NCBI RefSeq assembly: GCF_001183985.1
Contig: NZ_LFZW01000001.1
Coordinates: 1,209,812-1,273,811 of the forward strand
DNA from: Peribacillus loiseleuriae
GTDB taxonomy: Bacteria; Bacillota; Bacilli; Bacillales; DSM-1321
Length of the DNA stretch: 64,000 nucleotides
Direction: 5' to 3'
Shown here piece by piece: positions 60,761-64,000 of this stretch. How positions within the stretch are numbered: the stretch's first letter is position 1; each line of letters starts with the position of its first letter. Below the pieces are notes generated by a model. That model made no database searches, was not told where the DNA came from, and was given only the letters and a program-made list of their open reading frames with translations. The translations under genes and the position numbers were made by a program.

Positions 60761-60899
60761 TCTTATCGCCTCCGTATTCTAAAGCGTCTGAGATAGGTTC
60801 AAAAGGGGTTTTCCCCCTTCTTAGTCGACCTCACTAATAGTTTGGCTTACTCAGCAAGAATTAAAGGAGGGAAAAAATAGTAAATATTATCTGATCTCT

Positions 60900-61715
60900 T
60901 TAAAATTTCAGGTTGAATTTGTCCTCAAGAAAAACAGCGATTCCATCTTCTTCATTCGTTAGTGTGGTGACGTTGGCGAGCGATTTCAAATCATCAATGG
61001 CATTGCCCATTGCTACGCCAATCCCAGCATATTCGATCATTTCGAAATCATTGTCTTCATCACCGAAAGCAATGATACGGTTTTTTGGTATATCTAAAGA
61101 TTTGGAAACACGGTCAAGACCAACCGCCTTATTTAAGCCGGTCTGGATAATTTCAATTACGTGGAATGGATCAGCCCAGCGTCGATGGTCAATAACCTCA
61201 GCATGGACATCAGACAAATGCTTTCTTATTTCTTCTACATATTGTTGTTCAGTATGGATTAACATACTTGTGGGAGACGCGTTAAGAAAATTACGCAAAT
61301 CACCAGTCGTAATGCTTGTACTGCCCATTTGCAAAAGATCAATTAGTTTTTCATCATGGTAATGAAAGAATACATCATCGCGTACTTCAGCAATAATATT
61401 ATGATAAGTAAAATTTTGAACAGCTTCGACGATATCTTTCGCCACTTTTATATCAAGTGGTGAATGAAAGGCTCCCCAAGCACTGTTTTTAGGATGGTGA
61501 ACGAATGCCCCGTTGAAATTTACGATTGGGGTGTGTAAATCGAGCTCACGATAATATGGTTCACTGGAACGGTACGGTCTTCCTGTTGCAATCATAACCT
61601 CATGACCATCATCTTTTAATTTTGCTAATGTTCTTTTTGTCCGATTGGAGATGTTTTTTTCATTTGTAAGTAATGTGCCATCAAGGTCTAAGACAATCAG
61701 ATGTTTTTCAGTCAT
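60900..61715 (-). CDS. yitU: Cof-type HAD phosphatase YitU
   Basis: 271 residues. HAD motifs: VLDLDGTLLTNEKN (nucleophile Asp), ATGRPYRSSEPYY, Lys in TGLNKAVGLD and IIAFGDEDNDFEMIEYAG. A C2-type cap lies between. Cof-like enzymes such as YitU dephosphorylate sugar phosphates and flavin precursors (ARPP in riboflavin synthesis). AAGGTGAC precedes the ATG. Confidence 0.9.
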   Translation of the reverse strand: MTEKHLIVLDLDGTLLTNEKNISNRTKRTLAKLKDDGHEVMIATGRPYRSSEPYYRELDLHTPIVNFNGAFVHHPKNSAWGAFHSPLDIKVAKDIVEAVQNFTYHNIIAEVRDDVFFHYHDEKLIDLLQMGSTSITTGDLRNFLNASPTSMLIHTEQQYVEEIRKHLSDVHAEVIDHRRWADPFHVIEIIQTGLNKAVGLDRVSKSLDIPKNRIIAFGDEDNDFEMIEYAGIGVAMGNAIDDLKSLANVTTLTNEEDGIAVFLEDKFNLKF

Positions 61716-61924
61716 TTAGTCACCTTCAATTTCTATTTTTTTATAGGATATACTATCCATATTACCCCTATTTGTAAGCAATGTTAAATGTTTTTAATTT
61801 TGTACTGCCTTTGTGGAGTAATAAGTAAATTTGATATGACTTATTCTAAAAAAGTATTTGCTTAATTAATGAGGACAAGTTTGATATGATAGAGTTATCG
61901 AAGTAGATAAAGGAGTGAATAGAA

Positions 61925-62233
61925 ATGGATCAAGATTTAAAAGATAATTTAATGGGAGCATTAGAACAGGTCATTGACCCTGAACTTGGAGTAGATATTG
62001 TGAACTTAGGTCTCGTATACGATGTTGATATGGACGAAGCTGGAATGGTAATCGTTACGATGACACTAACAGCTATGGGATGCCCGCTTGCTGGAACGAT
62101 TGTAGATAATGTGAAATATGTCCTAGAAGACATTCCAGAAGTGAAGGACTCAGATGTAAACATTGTCTGGAGCCCGCCTTGGTCAAGAGACCGTATGTCA
62201 AGATATGCGAAAATCGCATTAGGTATTAAATAA
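61925..62233 (+). CDS. yitW: MIP18/SufT-like iron-sulphur assembly protein YitW
   Basis: 102 residues: ALEQVIDPELGVDIVNLGLV, then VTMTLTAMGCPLAGTIVDNV with the conserved Cys, and VNIVWSPPWSRDRMSRYAKI. This DUF59 family helps mature iron-sulphur proteins. AAAGGAGTG precedes the ATG. Repeat A copy 13 follows. Confidence 0.92.
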   Translation: MDQDLKDNLMGALEQVIDPELGVDIVNLGLVYDVDMDEAGMVIVTMTLTAMGCPLAGTIVDNVKYVLEDIPEVKDSDVNIVWSPPWSRDRMSRYAKIALGIK

Positions 62234-62240
62234 ATGTTAT

Positions 62241-62372
62241 GAAAAGAGGTTGTCCCATAACGAAGGGTCAGACCCCAGATCAACTATATATCGTTTATAT
62301 GACATGTAACTGACACAATAAACGGAGTATAGTATGTGAGGTTAGACCCTTTTGGGGCACCCTCTTTTATTT
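62241..62372 (+). repeat. Palindromic repeat family A, copy 13
   Basis: GAAAAGAGGTTGTCCCATAA, CGAAGGGTCAGACCCCAGAT, ATATCGTTTATATGACATGT, AACTGACACAATAAACGGAG, GTGAGGTTAGACCCTTTTGG and GGCACCCTCTTTT. A near-complete unit with the terminator-like outer stem AGAGGTTGTCCC/GGGGCACCCTCT, directly after yitW. Confidence 0.9.
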
Positions 62373-62388
62373 AATTATATTACATAAG

Positions 62389-62420
62389 TAAAGCCGTCAG
62401 TCTATCTGGCGGCTTTATTT
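62389..62420 (+). terminator. Terminator in the yitW-argC gap
   Basis: TAAAGCCGTCAG (62389-62400) pairs with CTGGCGGCTTTA (62406-62417), then TTTCG. It follows repeat A copy 13, giving yitW two hairpins in a row. Confidence 0.75.
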
Positions 62421-62531
62421 CGTGAGATTCTCCATGTATTACCGAGGCATTTTTTAATAAAACATCCATGAGAGATTGTTCTAAAGCCCAACGATAAAAA
62501 AGGTTCAGGTTCTAAAAGCTGTATCACTTTA

Positions 62532-62580
62532 TGAAGGTGGCGGTGCGGAGCTGATTTTGCGAAGCCCCGCCCCTTTTCTA
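62532..62580 (+). repeat. Dispersed repeat family C, fragment
   Basis: GAAGGTGGCGGTGCGGAGCT then GCGAAGCCCCGCCCCTTTTC matches the right half of family C (41073-41093 and 41165-41175). The left half is missing. Confidence 0.6.
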
Positions 62581-62623
62581 CAGAAAAATGCTGATATTTA
62601 AAAATAGTTTAAAAAATTCACTT

Positions 62624-62669
62624 ATTTCATAAAAATACATTTGATTTTATTTTTATTCAGTCATATAAT
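62624..62669 (+). promoter_or_regulatory. argC promoter with ArgR (ARG-box) sites
   Basis: TTGATT (62641-62646), 17 bases, TATAAT (62664-62669). The spacer on the reverse strand reads TGAATAAAAATAAAAT, matching the TGAATAAAAAT core of the ArgR/AhrC box, and TTCATAAAAATACATTTG lies just upstream. AhrC bound here would block the promoter when arginine is present. Confidence 0.7.
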
Positions 62670-62715
62670 ACTATTATTATAGAATCGTAGGGAAGAATAC
62701 AATGGAGATGATAAT

Positions 62716-63747
62716 TTGAACGTTTCAATTGTTGGTGCTACAGGCTATGGCGGATTAGAACTTATTCGTCTTTTGAAAAATCATCCAAACATGAAAATTG
62801 CCTCATTGCATACATCGTCTAAATTTGATAGGAAAATAAGTGAAAATCATACACATTTATTGCATGAAGATTTTGTTTTAGAAGAAGTTAATCCTGAAAA
62901 AATTGCAGATAAATCTGATATCGTTTTTCTGGCTACACCATCAGGGGTATCAGCAGAGCTTGTATCCGCTTTTTCTCAGGTGAATGTTAAAGTCATTGAC
63001 TTATCTGGTGATTTACGCTTAAAAACCCCAGGAGAATATGAAAAATGGTATAAAAAAACGGCTGCACCGCAGAAAATCATTGATTCAGCTGTGTACGGTC
63101 TTTCGGAATGGAACGCACAGCAAATTAAAGAAGCAAACATTATCGCAAATCCAGGCTGTTATCCAACTGCAACTCTGCTTGGTCTTGCCCCATTATTTAT
63201 AGAAGGTCTAGCTACAGAAGATGTGATTATTGATGCAAAATCAGGTGTATCAGGAGCAGGAAAGTCTCCATCAGAAATGACCCATTTTAGCGATATGAAT
63301 GAAAATTTTAAAATATACAAAGTCCATGAGCATCAGCATATCCCGGAAATTGAACAACAGCTATCCACGTGGTCACAAAATATGCAGCCCATTACCTTTA
63401 CAACACATCTTGTTCCAATGACGCGAGGAATCATGGCGACTATGTATGTAAAGGTAAACAAACGAATTTCTACACAAGAGCTTTATGATCTATATCAAAC
63501 GAGTTACAATTCCCATCCTTTCGTAAGAATCCAAAGGTCAGGGCAGTTCCCGGTCACGAAACAAGTATATGGCTCTAATTTCTGCGATATCGGGATGGCT
63601 TATGATGAACGAACAGGAAAAGTAACGATTGTATCGGTTATTGACAACCTTGTGAAAGGTGCAGCCGGGCAAGCGATTCAAAATGCAAATATTATGATGG
63701 GCTTGGATGAAACAGCAGGTTTATCCACAATTCCCATTTATCCATAA
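62716..63747 (+). CDS. argC: N-acetyl-gamma-glutamyl-phosphate reductase
   Basis: 343 residues from TTG 62716 (GGAG eight bases upstream). NVSIVGATGYGGLELIRLL NADP-binding start, IANPGCYPTATLLGLAPLF with the catalytic Cys, DAKSGVSGAGKSPSEMTHFS and VHEHQHIPEIEQ (catalytic His) are present. Third step of arginine synthesis via acetylated intermediates. argJ follows after 17 bases. Confidence 0.97.
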   Translation: MNVSIVGATGYGGLELIRLLKNHPNMKIASLHTSSKFDRKISENHTHLLHEDFVLEEVNPEKIADKSDIVFLATPSGVSAELVSAFSQVNVKVIDLSGDLRLKTPGEYEKWYKKTAAPQKIIDSAVYGLSEWNAQQIKEANIIANPGCYPTATLLGLAPLFIEGLATEDVIIDAKSGVSGAGKSPSEMTHFSDMNENFKIYKVHEHQHIPEIEQQLSTWSQNMQPITFTTHLVPMTRGIMATMYVKVNKRISTQELYDLYQTSYNSHPFVRIQRSGQFPVTKQVYGSNFCDIGMAYDERTGKVTIVSVIDNLVKGAAGQAIQNANIMMGLDETAGLSTIPIYP

Positions 63748-63764
63748 CTATTCGGAGGTAAGTC

Positions 63765-64000
63765 ATGAAAACACTACAGCGTGTTGCATCTATAAAGAAA
63801 ATTGAACAAGGAAATATTGTTACACCACAGGGGTTTAAAACAGCAGGTGTTCACGCTGGATTACGCTATTCGAAGAAAGATCTTGGGATCATCTTATCGG
63901 ATATACCAGCTTCAGTTGCAGCTGTTTACACACAAAGTGTTATCCAAGCAGCTCCCCTTGACGTGACGAAGGATAGCATTCAGGTGGAAGGGAAATTACA
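63765..64000 (+). CDS. argJ: Glutamate N-acetyltransferase ArgJ, N-terminal part
   Basis: Starts at ATG 63765 after CGGAGG; 78 codons are in the window. IVTPQGFKTAGVHAGLRYSK followed by KDLGIILSDIPASVAAVYTQ matches the ArgJ/OAT N-terminal domain. It transfers the acetyl group between ornithine and glutamate. The gene runs off the right edge. Confidence 0.93.
   Translation, partial: MKTLQRVASIKKIEQGNIVTPQGFKTAGVHAGLRYSKKDLGIILSDIPASVAAVYTQSVIQAAPLDVTKDSIQVEGKL

Noticed and set aside
13481-62372. CRISPR array as explanation of the GGGTCAGACC repeats
   Set aside because: Copies are dispersed kilobases apart, long and self-complementary, without spacers or cas genes.
1-64000. Anti-phage defence island or new multi-gene system
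   Set aside because: Nearly all proteins are conserved Bacillus housekeeping or sporulation families; no cluster of nucleases, NTPases or toxin-antitoxin pairs beyond AddAB was found.

Overview
The window is a chromosomal segment from a low-G+C, spore-forming Bacillaceae bacterium (Bacillus in the wide sense). Gene order follows the Bacillus subtilis 168 stretch prsA-hpr-serC-hit-ecs-yhaA-hmoB-hemEH-yhgDE-yhfI-lplJ-yhfN-comK-yhjDE-addBA-gerP-yisK-yisL-yisN-asnO and then jumps to yitK(yajQ)-yitS-yitT-yitU-yitW-argCJ. Genes usual in B. subtilis are missing at several joints: pbpF and hemY around hemEH, sipV before addB, and sbcDC between addA and gerP. I cannot name the species.

Layout. 1-6.5 kb: end of prsA, two YjcZ-type micro-proteins, hpr (scoC) and neighbours, trpP with a clear TRAP-type leader, serC, hit. 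6.5-7.7 kb: a 1.2 kb gap holding two near-identical ~400 bp units that look like terminator-ended small RNA genes on the minus strand. 7.7-12.7 kb: ecsABC, an ABC ATPase, an M20 amidohydrolase. 12.8-17.2 kb: accessory stretch (PAP2 phosphatase, small membrane protein, SodC lipoprotein, a five-ORF phage-tail/holin remnant, hmoB). 17.5-24.9 kb: hemE, hemH, the yhgD/yhgE pair with matching operators, yhfI, lplJ. 25-31.6 kb: HD protein, M48 protease, YitT-like protein, IDEAL protein, a ComK homologue, yhjD, yhjE. 31.9-39.2 kb: addBA recombination nuclease. 39.3-41.7 kb: complete gerPABCDEF on the minus strand with a sigma-K type promoter. 41.9-47.5 kb: DUF418 protein, yisK, yisL, DUF2777, asnO. 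47.6-56.5 kb: a maltodextrin cassette (binding protein, two permeases, membrane-anchored amylase, intracellular alpha-glucosidase, LacI-type regulator) with operator/cre sites. 56.6-64 kb: SDR, yajQ, degV, yitT, two tiny genes, yitU, yitW, argC, start of argJ.

The most unusual content is the repeat load. Family A is a ~115 bp near-perfect palindrome with GGGTCAGACC-type arms, present about 13 times, almost always at gene 3' ends and in both orientations; several copies carry matched changes in both arms. Family B (~110-150 bp, GTTCAAAAAG ends) has three copies and a fragment; family C (CGCCACCAT/ATGGTGGCG) has two copies and a fragment, one overlapping the 5' end of ecsC and one inside the gerP operon; family D is the duplicated putative RNA unit. 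I saw no transposase, CRISPR array, tRNA, rRNA or recognisable defence system.
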